Assembly: GCF_009363755.1 (NCBI RefSeq)
Contig: NZ_CP045417.1
Coordinates: 3,100,001 to 3,164,000, forward strand
Direction: 5' to 3'
Source: Halomonas sp. THAF5a
Lineage (GTDB): Bacteria > Pseudomonadota > Gammaproteobacteria > Pseudomonadales > Halomonadaceae
Length of the DNA: 64,000 nucleotides
Positions 52,590 through 61,824 of the stretch are shown here, piece by piece; position 1 is the first letter of the stretch, and each line of letters opens with the position of its first letter. Under the pieces are notes generated by a model. The model did not search any database and was not told where the DNA came from. It was given only the letters and a program-made list of their open reading frames with translations. The position numbers were made by a program, and so were the translations under genes.

Positions 52590-53978
52590 ATGACCCTCTC
52601 GACCTCCCGCGCCGTTCCCGGCGATGATATCCGGGTGACCCACGACACCCACCCCGACAACCCTCATGACACCAAGGCCGCCGGCAGCGAGTCGCTGGCC
52701 CCCCAGAAGACCCGCATCATGGGGCGCACCTCCTACCTGCTGGCCTGGTTCGGCGGCTGCGTCTCGATCGGCACCTTCACCATGGGCTCGAGCGTGGTCG
52801 GCACGCTGAACCTGCTGCAGGCGACGCTCGCGATCGCCATCGGCTGCTTCGTGATCGGCATCGCCCTGGCCCTGAACGGCGCCGCCGGCTACAAGTACGG
52901 CATTCCCTTCATGGTCCAGGCGCGCAGCGCCTTTGGCATCAAAGGCACCCGCCTGCCGGGGCTGGTGCGCGCCGTGCCCGCCATCGTCTGGTACGGCTTC
53001 CAGAGCTGGATCGGGGCCGGCGCGCTGAACATGGTCTCGGCGACCCTGTTCGGCTTCGATAACCTGATCTTCTTCTTCATCGCCTTCCAGTTCCTGCAGA
53101 TCGCCCTGTCGGTGCTCGGTTTCCAGGGCATCAAGTGGCTGGAGAACATCGGCAGCGCCTTCATCCTGGCCTCGCTGGTCTACATGTTCTACAGCACCGT
53201 GCAGCGCTACGGCGACGAGCTCTCCGCCAGCATGCTGACCATGGAAGGCTCCTGGGGCCTGCCCTTCTGGGGCGCCACCATGCTGTTCCTGGGCATCTAC
53301 AGCACCATGATGCTCAACGTCAGCGACTACTCCCGCGAGCACAAGGAGGGCAGCGGCCCGGGCCTCTTGACCACCCTCTACGCCATGTCGATCCTGCCCT
53401 GCACCCTGTTCATGGGCCTGATCGGCTACATGGTCTCCGAGGCCACCGGCGTCGCCGACCCCATCCAGGTGTTCGCCAACGCCGTGGACAACACCCCGCT
53501 GCTGATGACCACCCTGCTGTTCATCGCCTTCGCCCAGGTGACCACCAACGTGCTCAACAACGTGGTGCCGCCGACCTACGTGCTGATGGACACCTTCAAG
53601 CTGAAGTTCCGCACCGCCACCGTGATCGTCGGCCTGCTCGCCTTCGCGACCTTCCCCTGGGAGCTGGTGCAGCCGGACTCCGCCGACGGCCTGCAGCTCT
53701 TCGTGCAGACCTACTCCGCCTTCCTCGGCCCGATCTTCGCCATCCTGGTGGTCGACTACTACCTGGTGCGCCGCCGCACCCTGGACCTCGGCAAGCTCTA
53801 CGACGAGCAGGGGCCCTACCGCGGCGTCAACCCGGCGGCCCTGATCGCCACCGCGGTGGGCATCGCCGCCGCCCTGACCTTCTCCTCCGTCTCCTGGTAC
53901 GCCAGCCTGATCCCGGCCGGTGTCACCTACTTCCTGCTGATGAAGCACTGGGCCCCCTGCCAGCGCTTCTGCCAGTAA
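52590..53978 (+). CDS. NCS1 permease (cytosine/purine/allantoin family), CodB-like branch
   Basis: A 462-aa inner-membrane protein with 12 predicted helices. After a soluble N-terminus (about 45 aa) come WFGGCVSIGTFTMGSSVVG, YKYGIPFMVQARSAFGIKG, VWYGFQSWIGAGAL and DVSDYSREHKEG, all NCS1 hallmarks. It is the first of two NCS1 genes behind the racemase, so purines, allantoin or related ureides are likely substrates. Confidence 0.87.
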   Translation: MTLSTSRAVPGDDIRVTHDTHPDNPHDTKAAGSESLAPQKTRIMGRTSYLLAWFGGCVSIGTFTMGSSVVGTLNLLQATLAIAIGCFVIGIALALNGAAGYKYGIPFMVQARSAFGIKGTRLPGLVRAVPAIVWYGFQSWIGAGALNMVSATLFGFDNLIFFFIAFQFLQIALSVLGFQGIKWLENIGSAFILASLVYMFYSTVQRYGDELSASMLTMEGSWGLPFWGATMLFLGIYSTMMLNVSDYSREHKEGSGPGLLTTLYAMSILPCTLFMGLIGYMVSEATGVADPIQVFANAVDNTPLLMTTLLFIAFAQVTTNVLNNVVPPTYVLMDTFKLKFRTATVIVGLLAFATFPWELVQPDSADGLQLFVQTYSAFLGPIFAILVVDYYLVRRRTLDLGKLYDEQGPYRGVNPAALIATAVGIAAALTFSSVSWYASLIPAGVTYFLLMKHWAPCQRFCQ

Positions 53979-54010
53979 CGCCCCGACCGCGGGGATAGCC
54001 TCCCCGACGC

Positions 54011-54036
54011 CCGGCCCCTCCCGCGGGAGGGGCCGG
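54011..54036 (+). terminator. Palindromic hairpin between the two NCS1 genes
   Basis: CCGGCCCCTCCCG / CGGGAGGGGCCGG, a perfect 26-nt palindrome without a T tract in the 87-nt spacer. Confidence 0.5.
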
Positions 54037-54065
54037 GATCACCACAGGAACAGAGGGCAGCTCCC

Positions 54066-55526
54066 ATGACGGACATGACGGACCAAGCGCTGGAGATCCA
54101 GCATCGCGACCCGAGCCTCTACAACGACGACCTGGCCCCGATCAAGAAAGACGATCGCACCTGGGGCTGGTTCGAGATCTTCAACGTCTGGTCGAACGAC
54201 ATCCAGAGCCTGTTCGGCTACACCCTGGCGGCCTCGCTGTTCATCTCCTACGGCCTCAACGGCTGGGCGGTGATGGCGGCGATCATCCTGGCCGGCGTCG
54301 TGGTGATGTGGCTGGTCAACCTGACCGGCAAGCCGAGCGTCAAGTACGGCGTGCCCTTCCCGGTGATGATCCGCGCCAGCATGGGGGTGCGCGGCGCCAA
54401 CTTCCCGGCCATGCTGCGCGCCATCATCGGCATCTTCTGGTACGGGGTGCAGACCTACTTCGCCTCCACCGCGATGGCGCTGCTGCTCACCGCCCTGTTC
54501 GGCGACCCCGGCGGCGAGTTCCTCGGCATGACGGCGATCGGCTGGCTCTCCTTCGTGATCGTCTGGGCCTTCCAGATCGCGCTGTTCTGGGCCGGCATCG
54601 AGAAGATCAAGCACTTCCTCAACTGGGCGGGGCCGCTGGTCTACGTGGTGATGGTGGCGCTGATGATCATCGTCTGGGTCAAGGCCGGCAGCGACCTGCT
54701 CCCCGCGGTGGGCACCATCTTCGGCGGCGAGAGCGAGTACCAGGGCAGCGCCGTCGGCGCCTTCCTGGCCATCACCGGCACCATGATCGCCTACTTCGCC
54801 GCGGTGGTGATCAACTTCGGCGACTTCACCCGCTTCGTGAAGAGCGAGCGGCAGATGAAGCTCGGCAACCTGCTGGGCCTGCCGCTCAACGTTGCCTTCT
54901 TCTCGTTCATCGCGCTGATCATCACCGCCGGCACCCTGGCGCTGTTCGGCGAGACCCTGACCAACCCCTCGGACATCATCGAGCGGGTCGACTCGCTGCC
55001 GCTGACCATCATCGCCGCCATCACCTTCTTCGCCGCCACCGTGGGCATCAACCTGGTGGCCAACTTCATTCCCCCGGCCTACGACCTGGCCAACCTCTTC
55101 CCGCGAAAGATCAGCTTTCGCATCGGCGGGCTGATCACCGCCATCATCGCCTTCTTCGTCGGCGCGCTGTGGGTCTCGGTGATCAGCCAGATCGGCATCG
55201 CCGGCTTCGTCAATGCGCTGGGCGCCATCGTGGCCCCCTTCTACGGCATCATCGTGGTCGACTACTACCTGGTGAAGCGCCAGCGCCTGAACATCCAGGA
55301 GATGTTCTCGAGCGACCCCGACGGCGCCTACCACTACGTCAAGGGCTGGAACCGGCGGGCGCTCGCGGCCTTCGGCCTGGCCGCGCTGTTCTCGGTCTCC
55401 TCGGTCTGGGTACCGGCGCTGGAGGCCCTGGGCGGCTATGCCTGGCTGATCGGGGCCGCCCTGGGCGGCGCCTTCTACGCCCTGCTGATGCGCCCCCGGC
55501 GCGCGCCGGTTCCCGCGCACTCCTGA
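54066..55526 (+). CDS. NCS1 permease (allantoin/hydantoin branch)
   Basis: A 486-aa inner-membrane protein with 12 helices and the NCS1 features WFEIFNVWSNDIQSLFGYTLA, VKYGVPFPVMIRASMGVRGAN, FWYGVQTYFASTAM and NFGDFTRFVKSERQ. The helix-1 and helix-3 patterns resemble allantoin and hydantoin carriers (PucI, Mhp1). GAGGGCAG precedes the ATG. It differs strongly in sequence from the first NCS1 protein, so the two probably have different substrates. Confidence 0.87.
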   Translation: MTDMTDQALEIQHRDPSLYNDDLAPIKKDDRTWGWFEIFNVWSNDIQSLFGYTLAASLFISYGLNGWAVMAAIILAGVVVMWLVNLTGKPSVKYGVPFPVMIRASMGVRGANFPAMLRAIIGIFWYGVQTYFASTAMALLLTALFGDPGGEFLGMTAIGWLSFVIVWAFQIALFWAGIEKIKHFLNWAGPLVYVVMVALMIIVWVKAGSDLLPAVGTIFGGESEYQGSAVGAFLAITGTMIAYFAAVVINFGDFTRFVKSERQMKLGNLLGLPLNVAFFSFIALIITAGTLALFGETLTNPSDIIERVDSLPLTIIAAITFFAATVGINLVANFIPPAYDLANLFPRKISFRIGGLITAIIAFFVGALWVSVISQIGIAGFVNALGAIVAPFYGIIVVDYYLVKRQRLNIQEMFSSDPDGAYHYVKGWNRRALAAFGLAALFSVSSVWVPALEALGGYAWLIGAALGGAFYALLMRPRRAPVPAHS

Positions 55527-55544
55527 GGGGCTTGGCCCCAACGC

Positions 55545-55577
55545 GACGCGCCCCGTGCCGATGGCACGGGGCGCGTC
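55545..55577. terminator. Strong bidirectional terminator
   Basis: A 15-bp perfect stem GACGCGCCCCGTGCC / GGCACGGGGCGCGTC with a 3-nt loop, between the convergent NCS1 and GntR genes. Confidence 0.75.
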
Positions 55578-55616
55578 GTCGTTCGCGCGGCAAGGGTGGA
55601 GAAGACAGAAAAGGCG

Positions 55617-56357
55617 CTAGCCGGCGAAGATCTCGAACAGATCCGGCGCCTCGTCCTCCTCGACGTGGATCGACAGCGAGGCCTCGATCGCCTTCAGGTG
55701 GCGGCCCATGAAGGCCTCGGCACGCTCGCCGTTGCCGGCCTCCAGGTAGCCGATCAGGTCATCGTGGTCGTGGGACTCGCAGCCCAGGTGGCCGGCGTTG
55801 CCGTAGACCGCGAGGATCAGCGAGGAGCGCGAGCAGAGCCGCTCGACGAAGTCGGCCAGGGTGGCGTTGCCCGAGATGCTCGCCAGGCGCGTGTGGAAGT
55901 CCGCCGAGAGCCGGATCGCCGTGCTCTGCTCGCCGGACTTCAGGGCCTGGCGCTCGCGCCGGGCCATGTCGCGCAGCGCGGCCAGGTCCTCGGCGGTGAT
56001 GCGCCGAGCGATCTCGCGCATCAGGCCGCACTCGACCATCAGCCGCGCATCGAAGACGTCCTTGGCCTCGTCGGCGGTGGGCCGGGTCACGCTGGCCCCG
56101 CGGCGCGGCGTCAGGGTCACCAGCTGCTCCAGGGCCAGGCGCTGGAGGATCTTGCGGATGCCGGTGCGGCTGACGCCGAACACCTCGGCCAGGGCGTCCT
56201 CGCGCAGGCGCGCCCCGGGCTTGAGGCGGTGCTCGATGATCGCATCGCTGATCGACTGGTAGATCGCCTCGTGACGCTTGGGACCGTCGCCGCTCTTGCC
56301 GGGGCGACCGCCGCTGTCGCCGGCCTGACTCCCGGCGACGGACTGACGCTGGTTCAT
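55617..56357 (-). CDS. GntR-family regulator, FCD type (second)
   Basis: A 246-aa protein with a GntR winged helix (LREDALAEVFGVSRTGIRKILQRLALEQLV) at residues 30-95 and an FCD domain with candidate metal His residues (SADFHTRLA, HDHDDLIGYL, MGRHLKAIE). A GTATAC site lies 42 bp ahead of its start. It is placed amid the urate and allantoin genes, as FCD regulators of purine catabolism are in Klebsiella and Pseudomonas. It and the regulator at 40554 are both candidates for the GTATAC sites. Confidence 0.83.
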   Translation of the reverse strand: MNQRQSVAGSQAGDSGGRPGKSGDGPKRHEAIYQSISDAIIEHRLKPGARLREDALAEVFGVSRTGIRKILQRLALEQLVTLTPRRGASVTRPTADEAKDVFDARLMVECGLMREIARRITAEDLAALRDMARRERQALKSGEQSTAIRLSADFHTRLASISGNATLADFVERLCSRSSLILAVYGNAGHLGCESHDHDDLIGYLEAGNGERAEAFMGRHLKAIEASLSIHVEEDEAPDLFEIFAG

Positions 56358-56395
56358 GGACGCTGCGCTCCGTGAAAAGACCCGATATGCCGATC

Positions 56396-56405
56396 ATTGT
56401 ATACG
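56396..56405. promoter_or_regulatory. GTATAC-type operator before the second GntR gene
   Basis: ATTGTATACG, with core GTATAC at 56399-56404, positioned for autoregulation. Confidence 0.55.
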
Positions 56406-56423
56406 CTTTGCGCCCCCCGACAC

Positions 56424-56456
56424 GACAGCCGCCCGCCAAAAAGGCGGGCGGCTGTC
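56424..56456 (-). terminator. Terminator of the uraH-puuD operon
   Basis: A 14-bp perfect stem GACAGCCGCCCGCC / GGCGGGCGGCTGTC with a 5-nt A/T loop, 24 bp beyond the puuD stop. Confidence 0.75.
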
Positions 56457-56480
56457 AACGACGACGGGGCGGGAAACGGC

Positions 56481-57716
56481 TCAGGGCGTCCAGGTCGTCA
56501 CCGCGGCGCGCTCCTCCTCGGTCATCTGGGTGATGTTGCCCAGCGGCATGTAGCCGCTCGCCACCACCTGCTGGACCTGCGCGATCTGACGCAGCAGCTG
56601 GTCCTCGGTCTCGAGGATCACCCCCGCCGGGGCCGCCGCGAAGCCGGCGTGTTCGGGGGCCTGGGCGTGACAGCTCACGCAGCGCCGCTCGACGATGGCG
56701 TGCACCTCGGCGAGCGACGTGGCGGCCGTGGCCGGCGCCTCGCCGCTCGTCGAGGGGGAGACGGCGGCGGTGGCCACGCCGTCCTTGCCGCTCGGCGCGC
56801 CGACCCAGACCGCCACCAGGATCAGCGCCACGCCCGCCGCCGGGTAGGCCGGCCGGATGGCACCCGCGTGCATCAGCACGAAGAACTGGCGGATCAGCGC
56901 GCCGGCGAAGATGAACAGCGCCATGATCACCCAGGAGAGCTCATGGGTGTAGGTGAAGGCGTAGTGGTTGCTGAGCATCAGCAGCACCACCGGCAGCGTG
57001 AAGTAGGTGTTGTGCACCGAACGCTGCTTGCCGCGCTTGCCGTCGATGGGATTCGGCGTCTCGCCGGCCTTCATCGCCTTCACCATGCGGCGCTGGCCGG
57101 GGATGATCCAGAAGAAGACGTTGGCGGACATGGCCGTGGCCATTACCGCACCGGTGAGCAGGAAGGCGGCGCGGCCGGCGAAGATCTGGGTGCTCAGGTA
57201 GGCGACCACCACCATCATCACCGCCACGGCCAGGCTCAGCACGCCGTCGCGCTCCATGTTGGGGCTGATGCGCTTGCACAGCTCGTTGTAGACCACCCAG
57301 CCGGAGAGCAGGAAGAGCAGCGCCACGGCGTTGGCCTGCCAGCCGGTCAGCTCGGCGGCCCAGGCCCAGTCGCTGCCCGGGTTGACCAGGTAGAAGCCGG
57401 GGTTGGTCATGTAGAGCAGCACGAAGAGGCCGAAGCCGGAGAGCCAGGTGGTATAAGCCTTCCAGAACGACCAGTGCAGGTCCTCGGGGAGTTTCTCCGG
57501 GGCGCTGGCGTACTTCTGATTGTGATAGAAGCCGCCGCCGTGCACGGCCCACATCTCGCCGAACACGCCCTTCTGCCTGTCCTCGGCGGCCTTGGGCGGC
57601 CGCAGGCCGTTGTCCAGCATCACGAAGTAGATGGACTCGCCGATCCAGGCGACGGCGGCGATCACGTGCAGCCACCGCAGCAGGAGGTTGGCAAAGTCCA
57701 GGAGATACGCTTGCAT
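56481..57716 (-). CDS. puuD: Membrane urate hydroxylase with cytochrome c domain
   Basis: A 411-aa protein. The N-terminal DUF989 membrane part (about 8 helices; LLLRWLHVIAAVAWIGESIYFVMLDN, MWAVHGGGFYHNQKY, FFWIIPGQRRMV) is followed by a short linker and a periplasmic cytochrome c domain with C346-V-S-C349-H350 and an axial Met in SGYMPLGN. It oxidises urate to 5-hydroxyisourate, passing electrons to the respiratory chain rather than to O2 directly. The start matches the family; it follows uraH by 44 nt. Confidence 0.92.
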   Translation of the reverse strand: MQAYLLDFANLLLRWLHVIAAVAWIGESIYFVMLDNGLRPPKAAEDRQKGVFGEMWAVHGGGFYHNQKYASAPEKLPEDLHWSFWKAYTTWLSGFGLFVLLYMTNPGFYLVNPGSDWAWAAELTGWQANAVALLFLLSGWVVYNELCKRISPNMERDGVLSLAVAVMMVVVAYLSTQIFAGRAAFLLTGAVMATAMSANVFFWIIPGQRRMVKAMKAGETPNPIDGKRGKQRSVHNTYFTLPVVLLMLSNHYAFTYTHELSWVIMALFIFAGALIRQFFVLMHAGAIRPAYPAAGVALILVAVWVGAPSGKDGVATAAVSPSTSGEAPATAATSLAEVHAIVERRCVSCHAQAPEHAGFAAAPAGVILETEDQLLRQIAQVQQVVASGYMPLGNITQMTEEERAAVTTWTP

Positions 57717-57760
57717 GAGTCGGCTCTCGTCTTTTGTCGTTATCAGTGGCGCCGAGGGGC

Positions 57761-58114
57761 TCAGCTGCCGCGATAGGTGGAGTAGCTGTAGGGCGAGACC
57801 AGCAGCGGCACGTGGTAGTGCTGGGAGGCGTCGGCGACGCCGAAGCGCAGCGGGATCACGTCGAGAAAGCGCGGGCTGTCGCCGGCCAGGCCCTGGCGAT
57901 CGAGGTACTCGCCGGCGTGGAAGACCAGCTCGTACTGGCCCGCGGTGAAGGCCTCGCCCTCCAGGATCGGCGCGTCGCAGCGGCCGTCGTCGTTGGTCAC
58001 CACCTCGCCGATCCGCTGGCGGCTGTCGCCCTCCAGGCGGTAGACCTCGATGCGAATGCCCTGCCCCGGGCGACCCTGCGCAGTGTCCAGCACGTGTGTG
58101 GTCAAGCGTCCCAT
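57761..58114 (-). CDS. uraH: 5-hydroxyisourate hydrolase
   Basis: A 117-aa transthyretin-like protein with N-terminal [17 protein letters not shown], middle RTRL-type region [15 protein letters not shown] and the diagnostic C-terminal YRGS. No signal peptide is present. It hydrolyses 5-hydroxyisourate to OHCU. It is the first gene of the uraH-puuD operon. Confidence 0.93.
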   Translation of the reverse strand: MGRLTTHVLDTAQGRPGQGIRIEVYRLEGDSRQRIGEVVTNDDGRCDAPILEGEAFTAGQYELVFHAGEYLDRQGLAGDSPRFLDVIPLRFGVADASQHYHVPLLVSPYSYSTYRGS

Positions 58115-58240
58115 GCGTCTCTCCTCTACGCCGAAGCCGGCGCTGGCGGCCGGCGGCCAGTGTGTGGCGACCCCCGGGAATTATCCGGATGTCGATAAGG
58201 ACATTTCTAGCTCGAAGTGGAGTACATTTCAAAGCATTTT

Positions 58241-58250
58241 TTGTATACAG
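58241..58250. promoter_or_regulatory. GTATAC-type operator between uraH and uraD
   Basis: TTGTATACAG, with core GTATAC at 58243-58248, in the divergent promoter region. It could control both uraH-puuD and uraD. Confidence 0.6.
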
Positions 58251-58302
58251 TTAAATCTCGTCCCGAGAGACACGCATCACCACCCGCAATGGAGGTCACG
58301 GC

Positions 58303-58827
58303 ATGAGCGACAATACCTTTACCCCTCGCCCCAGCGAGCTCGACCGGATGCGTTTCGTCGAGCTGTACGGCGAGACCTACGAGCACTCCCCCTGGGTGGC
58401 CGAACTGGCCTGGCAGCAGGGCCTTAACAGCGAGCAGGACACCCCCGAGGGGCTGGCCGAGGCCATGGGGCGGGTGCTCTTGGGCGCCAGTCCCGAGCGC
58501 CAGCTCGAGGTGATTCGCGCCCACCCGGATCTCGCCGGCAAGGCGGCCATCGCCGGCACGCTCACCGACGACTCCACCCGCGAGCAGGCCGGCGCCGGCC
58601 TGGACCAGTGCACCCCCGAGGAGATGGCGCGCTTCGAGCGCCTCAACGCCGCCTACAAGGAGAAGTTCGGCTTCCCCTTCGTGATGGCCGTCAAGGGCCA
58701 CGACCGCCACGACATCCTGGCCGCCTTCGAGACGCGCCTGGAGAACGACCCGGCCGAGGAGCGCCGCACCGCGGTCGAGCAGATCAACCGCATCGCCCGC
58801 TTCCGCCTGCAGGCCCGCCTCGGCTGA
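58303..58827 (+). CDS. uraD: OHCU decarboxylase
   Basis: A 174-aa helical protein with the family motifs FVELYGETYEHSPWVAE, the catalytic His in RAHPDLAGK, and KFGFPFVMAVKGHDR. It decarboxylates OHCU to (S)-allantoin. It is divergent from uraH and followed by a strong terminator. Confidence 0.93.
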   Translation: MSDNTFTPRPSELDRMRFVELYGETYEHSPWVAELAWQQGLNSEQDTPEGLAEAMGRVLLGASPERQLEVIRAHPDLAGKAAIAGTLTDDSTREQAGAGLDQCTPEEMARFERLNAAYKEKFGFPFVMAVKGHDRHDILAAFETRLENDPAEERRTAVEQINRIARFRLQARLG

Positions 58828-58860
58828 ACCCGGCGGGCCGGCGCAGACGCCCGAGTCCTG

Positions 58861-58893
58861 ACGAGCCGCCGGCCTGCCGGCGGCTCGTTTTTT
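58861..58893 (+). terminator. Rho-independent terminator of uraD
   Basis: ACGAGCCGCCGG / CCGGCGGCTCGT with a 4-nt loop followed by TTTTT. Confidence 0.88.
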
Positions 58894-58936
58894 ATGCCCG
58901 TCGCGCCTCGCGATAAGGCCCCCTTTGACACGCGAG

Positions 58937-58973
58937 CGCGGACGCCCGGCCAAGGATCGGCCGGGCGTCCGCG
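58937..58973 (-). terminator. Terminator of the xanthine/urate permease gene
   Basis: A 15-bp perfect stem CGCGGACGCCCGGCC / GGCCGGGCGTCCGCG with a 7-nt loop, 20 bp beyond the permease stop. Confidence 0.7.
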
Positions 58974-58992
58974 TCCGTCGCGCGTCGCGTCG

Positions 58993-60432
58993 TTACTTCG
59001 AGGAGGCGCCGGTGGCCGCCGCCGAGCGGCCCTCGTCGCCCCCGGTGGCCTCACCCGCCGCCTCCGCGGCCGCCTCGGCATCCGCCTTGGCGATCTCCTC
59101 GCGCTCCCGGGCCTCGTCCGACAGCGACTTCCTCGGCAGCACGATGTTGAGCACGAAGGCGGTGATCGCCGCCACCACGATGGGTGCGCCGCCGATCACG
59201 TTCTGCAGCATCGCCGGGAACTGCTCGATGGCCGACGGCACCGAGGCGATGCCCAGGCTCAGCGCCAGCGCCAGGCCGACGATGGTCATGTTGCGGGCGG
59301 AGAGCTCGTCCTTGGTCAGCAGCTGGATGCCGGTCATGGTGATCATGCCGAACACCGTGATGGTGGCCCCGCCCAGCACCGGGTAGGGGATGGTGGTCAT
59401 GATGGCGCCGAACTTGGGACTGAGCCCGGCCGCGATCATGAACACCCCGGCGATGGCCAGCACCGAGCGGCTGATCACCTTGGTCATGGCCACGATGCCG
59501 ACGTTCTGGCTGAAGGTGGAGGTCGGCAGGGCGCCGAAGAAGGCGCTCGCCGCAGTGGTCAAACCGTTGCCCAGCAGGCCGCCGGTCAGTTCCTTGGTCT
59601 TCAGCTCGCGGTTCATGCCCGCCACGCTGGTGGCCGACAGGTCGCCGATGGTCTGCACCGAGTTGATCACGCAGATCACCACCATGGAGACCAGGGCGGC
59701 GGTGTGGAACTCCATCTCGAAGGGCATCACCTCCGGCACGGCGACCCAGCGGGCGTCGGCCACGGCGTCGAAGCTGACCATGCCCAGCGAGAGCGACAGC
59801 AGGTAGCCGACCAGGATGCCGACGATGATCGCCGAGAGCCTGACCACGCCGCGGCCGAACTGGGAGGCCGCCAGCACCGTCAGCAGGGTGGCGATGCCCA
59901 CCCCCCAGTTGAGCGGGTCGCCGAAGTTCGGCGCGTCGACGTTGCCGCTTCCGGCCATGTAGCGGATCGAGATGTCGTAGAGCGACAGCCCGATCACCAG
60001 CACCACCGTGCCCGCGACGACCGGCGGGAAGAGGTGGCGGATGTACTGGATGAAGTAGCCCACCACCATCATGGTGATGCCGCCCACCAGCTGGGCACCG
60101 AGGATGCCCTCGATGCCGAACTGGCCGCCCACCGCGATCAGGGTCGGCACGTAGGCGAAGCCCACGCCGAAGATGGCCGGCAGGCGGGCGCCGAACTTCC
60201 AGACGCCATAGAGGTGGAACAGGGTGCAGATCCCCGAGGCCAGCACGGCGATCTGGATCAGCATCAGCTTCTCGGCCGGGGTCGCACCGACCACGCCGGC
60301 GATGATGATCGGCGGGGTGATGACGCCGGCGATCATCGCCAGCACGTGCTGCAGGGAGAGCGGCAGGGCCTTGCCGATCGGTGGCCTGCCGTGGAAGTCG
60401 AATAGCGAGGTGTTGCTGGCATTGCTCTGCAT
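58993..60432 (-). CDS. NCS2 nucleobase permease (xanthine/urate)
   Basis: A 479-aa inner-membrane protein with 14 predicted helices and the NAT signature QNVGIVAMTK preceded by GALPTSTF. LSLQHVLAMIAGVITPPIII at the N-terminus is typical of the PbuX/UacT branch. It probably imports urate or xanthine by proton symport. A 45-aa acidic, alanine-rich cytosolic tail follows the last helix. A GTATAC operator lies about 120 bp upstream. Confidence 0.88.
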   Translation of the reverse strand: MQSNASNTSLFDFHGRPPIGKALPLSLQHVLAMIAGVITPPIIIAGVVGATPAEKLMLIQIAVLASGICTLFHLYGVWKFGARLPAIFGVGFAYVPTLIAVGGQFGIEGILGAQLVGGITMMVVGYFIQYIRHLFPPVVAGTVVLVIGLSLYDISIRYMAGSGNVDAPNFGDPLNWGVGIATLLTVLAASQFGRGVVRLSAIIVGILVGYLLSLSLGMVSFDAVADARWVAVPEVMPFEMEFHTAALVSMVVICVINSVQTIGDLSATSVAGMNRELKTKELTGGLLGNGLTTAASAFFGALPTSTFSQNVGIVAMTKVISRSVLAIAGVFMIAAGLSPKFGAIMTTIPYPVLGGATITVFGMITMTGIQLLTKDELSARNMTIVGLALALSLGIASVPSAIEQFPAMLQNVIGGAPIVVAAITAFVLNIVLPRKSLSDEAREREEIAKADAEAAAEAAGEATGGDEGRSAAATGASSK

Positions 60433-60551
60433 GGTCTCGGCCTTCGGAGTGGTGTTGTTGTGCGTTCAGCCGTCTTCGTCGCGCCGGCACGCTGCCGCCG
60501 ACATATTGGATACACGATACTAGATCCAAAAACATACCATATCGAAAATAA

Positions 60552-60564
60552 CTGTATACAAGAA
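60552..60564. promoter_or_regulatory. GTATAC-type operator between permease and phosphoribosyltransferase
   Basis: CTGTATACAAGAA matches the right arm of the best site. A weaker TTGGATACAC lies at 60506-60515, closer to the permease. The control target is most likely the permease. Confidence 0.55.
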
Positions 60565-60635
60565 ACCAAACCTTCGCCGCGTCTCGCGTCGGCTGGACTA
60601 GACTCAAGTCAGTGAAAGCGTGACCGGAGCCCACC

Positions 60636-61259
60636 ATGTTTCGTGACCGCCTCGAGGCGGCCGATCGCCTCGTCGATCGCCTCGCCGACCTCAAGACCGA
60701 GAAGCCGCTGATCCTGGCCATTCCCCGGGGCGCCGTGCCCATGGGGCGCCGGATGGCCGATGCCCTGGACGGCGAGCTGGACGTGGTGCTGGTGCGCAAG
60801 GTGGGCGCGCCGGGCAATCCCGAGTACGCCATCGGCGCGGTCGACGAGTCGGGCCGCGTGGCCCTGGAGCCCAGCGCCGGCCACTACCGCGAGGACGCGG
60901 TGAACCGGGAAGTGGAACGCCAGCGCGCGCTGATCGAGGAGCGCCGCCGGCGCTATACCCCGGTGCGCGCCGCCATCGATCCCGGAGGACGCGTGGTGGT
61001 GGTGGTGGATGACGGCAGCGCGACGGGGGCCACCATGGCCGCCGCCCTCGGCGCCCTGCGCGACCGGGGACCGAGACGGCTGATCGCCGCCCTGGGAGCC
61101 GCGCCGCCCGACACCGTGGCGCGGCTCGAGGGGCTGGCCGACGAGGTGGTCTGCCTGGAGGTCTCGCCCCACTTCCGTGCGGTGGGCCAGTTCTTCGCCG
61201 ACTTCGGTCAGGTGGAGGATGAGGAGGTGATCGCCCTGCTGGGACGCGAGGCGGGCTGA
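60636..61259 (+). CDS. Phosphoribosyltransferase-family protein
   Basis: A 207-aa type I PRTase fold with the PRPP-binding loop VVVVDDGSATGATM and the N-terminal LAIPRGAVPMGRRMADAL, DVVLVRKVGAPGNPEYAIGAV. This branch (often found fused to hydrolases or near stress genes) has no assigned substrate and is not a classical purine salvage enzyme. It is divergent from the NCS2 permease. Confidence 0.82.
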   Translation: MFRDRLEAADRLVDRLADLKTEKPLILAIPRGAVPMGRRMADALDGELDVVLVRKVGAPGNPEYAIGAVDESGRVALEPSAGHYREDAVNREVERQRALIEERRRRYTPVRAAIDPGGRVVVVVDDGSATGATMAAALGALRDRGPRRLIAALGAAPPDTVARLEGLADEVVCLEVSPHFRAVGQFFADFGQVEDEEVIALLGREAG

Positions 61260-61332
61260 GCGGCTTCGCGCCAGGGCCGCTGCCGCCGCGGGCGCGATGA
61301 GATGAGCGGAGAGAGGCGGCGCCATCACGCGA

Positions 61333-61360
61333 ACGGGCGCCACCCGAGGGTGGCGCCCGT
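61333..61360. terminator. Hairpin between phosphoribosyltransferase and phasin genes
   Basis: ACGGGCGCCACC / GGTGGCGCCCGT stem lies between the two convergent genes; no long T tract. Confidence 0.6.
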
Positions 61361-61424
61361 CATGCGATCGTCCGCCGGGTTCCGCCCGCCCCATCGTGCA
61401 GGGGCGGGCGAAACGCGCGGGGAC

Positions 61425-61781
61425 TTACTTGCCGGCCGGGGCCGCGGCCTTGAGACCTTCCTCGGCGAGCTTCTGGCTCTCGCGAACGTACTCCTGGCTC
61501 AGGCTCATGAGCGTCTCGGCATCGCCGCGCAGGCGCTCGCCGAGCTGCTCGGTGGCCTTCTGCTGGGCGTCCACGGCCTTCTTCAGGCCCTCGGCGTCGC
61601 GCACGTCGAGCCAGCCGCGGGCCTGGGAGAGGCCCATGTCGGTCAGGGCGCGCACGGCGTCGAACTGGGCGGCGACCAGCTTCTCGGTGTAGTCGAGGTT
61701 GAGGGCGCCGAGGCGACGGGCGGGGGCCACGAAGGTGGACTCGAACTGCTCGGTCGCCTGCTGGGGGGTTGCCTTGCTCAT
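61425..61781 (-). CDS. Phasin family protein
   Basis: A 118-aa helical, alanine- and glutamine-rich protein: FVAPARRLGALNLDYTEKLVAAQFDAVRALTDMGL and AETLMSLSQEYVRESQKLAEEG. It matches the short phasins that coat polyhydroxyalkanoate granules. The ATG at 61781 follows GGAGG; the longer frame upstream is not phasin-like. A perfect TGTTGCA-A-TGCAACA dyad lies 44 bp upstream. Confidence 0.85.
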   Translation of the reverse strand: MSKATPQQATEQFESTFVAPARRLGALNLDYTEKLVAAQFDAVRALTDMGLSQARGWLDVRDAEGLKKAVDAQQKATEQLGERLRGDAETLMSLSQEYVRESQKLAEEGLKAAAPAGK

Positions 61782-61824
61782 GAAACACCTCCATCGGTTG
61801 TCGGCAACGGGACCTTCGGCCCCG

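Noticed and set aside
60636..61259. Assigning the phosphoribosyltransferase to purine salvage because of the neighbouring purine island
   Set aside because: It is on the opposite side of the last operator, and its sequence branch is not that of hypoxanthine, xanthine or adenine phosphoribosyltransferases.
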